From assembly GCA_002422765.1 (NCBI GenBank), contig DITI01000058.1, positions 1-6,924 on the forward strand: a DNA stretch of 6,924 bases, in the 5' to 3' direction. Positions 6,651 to 6,924 of the stretch are shown one piece after another; within the stretch, counting starts at the first letter, position 1, and every line of letters starts with the position of its first letter. The notes below the pieces were generated by a model that saw nothing but the letters and a program-made list of their open reading frames with translations, had not been told where the DNA came from and ran no database searches. A program made the position numbers and the translations under genes. The stretch comes from Candidatus Pacebacteria bacterium UBA6188. Lineage in GTDB: Bacteria; Patescibacteriota; Microgenomatia; UBA1400; PJMF01.

Positions 6651-6924
6651 AATCTTATTGATTCTAATTTTTCTTTTAGGTTTAACTCTGAGGTTTGTCA
6701 AGCTCGAACAATTGCCGGCTATTCTTAATCGTGACGAAGCTGCTTTGGCTTACAATGCTCTTTTAATCAGGGAAACTGGCCAAGATGAGTGGCAGGTCTC
6801 AGCTCCACTAGTTTTTAAATCTTTTGGTGATTACAAATTGCCGAGCTATCCTTATCTGCTAGCCTTTTTATTTAATTTTTTGCCAAGTAATGATTTTGTA
6901 GTGCGTTTACCATCAGCTTTGGCT
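6637..6924 (+). CDS. GT-C glycosyltransferase 3, PMT/ArnT type, N-terminal part (runs off right edge)
   Basis: I translated the 96 codons open to the window end. The product starts MKLNKILLILIF, has a first membrane helix (about 4-20), and then an external loop with RDEAALAYNAL, placing the presumed catalytic pair at D33-E34. After it come FKSFGDYKLPSYPY (60-73) and VRLPSALA at the cut end. The interval from the acidic pair to the Gly-Asp motif (D33 to D65, 32 residues) equals that of glycosyltransferase 1 (D35 to D67). In glycosyltransferase 2 it is 33. The signature FGDYKLP groups it with the first rather than the second paralog. It starts inside the preceding gene with GGGAG four bases upstream. 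The remaining roughly 440-470 residues lie outside the window, so integrity cannot be judged. Confidence 0.85.
   Translation, partial: MKLNKILLILIFLLGLTLRFVKLEQLPAILNRDEAALAYNALLIRETGQDEWQVSAPLVFKSFGDYKLPSYPYLLAFLFNFLPSNDFVVRLPSALA

Larger units (their letters stand above)
3337..6924 (+). repeat. Tandem array of three paralogous GT-C genes
   Basis: Three consecutive same-strand genes encode the same architecture with collinear landmarks: the acidic pair at 3439-3444, 5151-5156 and 6733-6738; the FGD motif segments at 3523-3549, 5238-5264 and 6817-6843; then RLP. Similarity is at protein motif level and is low at DNA level. This indicates old duplications or separate recruitment of related genes, not a recent repeat. 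The array may continue to the right. Confidence 0.75.

Noticed and set aside
1..6924. Mobile elements, CRISPR arrays, tRNA/rRNA genes or riboswitches
   Set aside because: Coding sequence fills the window except for 57 bp. No transposase motifs, regularly spaced short repeats or recognisable RNA structures were seen.

Overview
The window looks like a surface-polysaccharide / cell-envelope glycan locus from a compact, AT-rich bacterial genome. Genes fill almost all of it: the only gap longer than a few bases is the 57 bp between the two divergent transcription units (1787-1843). Neighbouring genes overlap by 4 to 29 nt or are 1 nt apart. Tandem GT-C glycosyltransferases with a DE...FGDYKLP signature next to an LCP protein and rml genes resemble loci I associate with Candidate Phyla Radiation bacteria (Patescibacteria, perhaps Microgenomates). 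That placement is inference from protein style and gene packing; there is no marker gene here. TGA serves as a true stop in an ATGA junction and TGG encodes Trp, so the standard bacterial code fits.

Left arm (minus strand, 1786 down to 1): an LCP (LytR-CpsA-Psr) family membrane protein comes first. It is followed by a 62-residue single-span membrane protein with a coiled-coil tail, not recognised as a named family. Last is the N-terminal half of dTDP-glucose 4,6-dehydratase (rmlB), which runs off the left edge. A convincing sigma70-type promoter (TTGAAA-17 bp-TATACT) sits directly before the LCP gene and predicts an almost leaderless mRNA.

Right arm (plus strand, 1844 to the right edge): an oligosaccharide flippase of the MOP/Wzx type comes first. 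It is followed by three consecutive, mutually paralogous GT-C glycosyltransferases of the PMT/ArnT (GT39/GT83-like) type, the third cut by the window end. The junctions overlap by 4, 10 and 14 nt, so the four genes are almost certainly co-transcribed and translationally coupled.

Working model (inference): RmlB feeds dTDP-6-deoxyhexose synthesis, probably toward rhamnose. Glycan is built on a polyprenyl carrier and moved across the membrane by the flippase. The GT-C enzymes, using polyprenyl-phosphate sugars on the outer face, add or modify residues. The LCP protein attaches the finished glycan to the cell wall or another envelope acceptor. The most unusual points are the run of divergent GT-C paralogs, an EE in place of DE at the presumed catalytic loop of the middle one, a four-cysteine pattern in the first, and the unassigned small membrane protein inserted between the LCP and rmlB genes.
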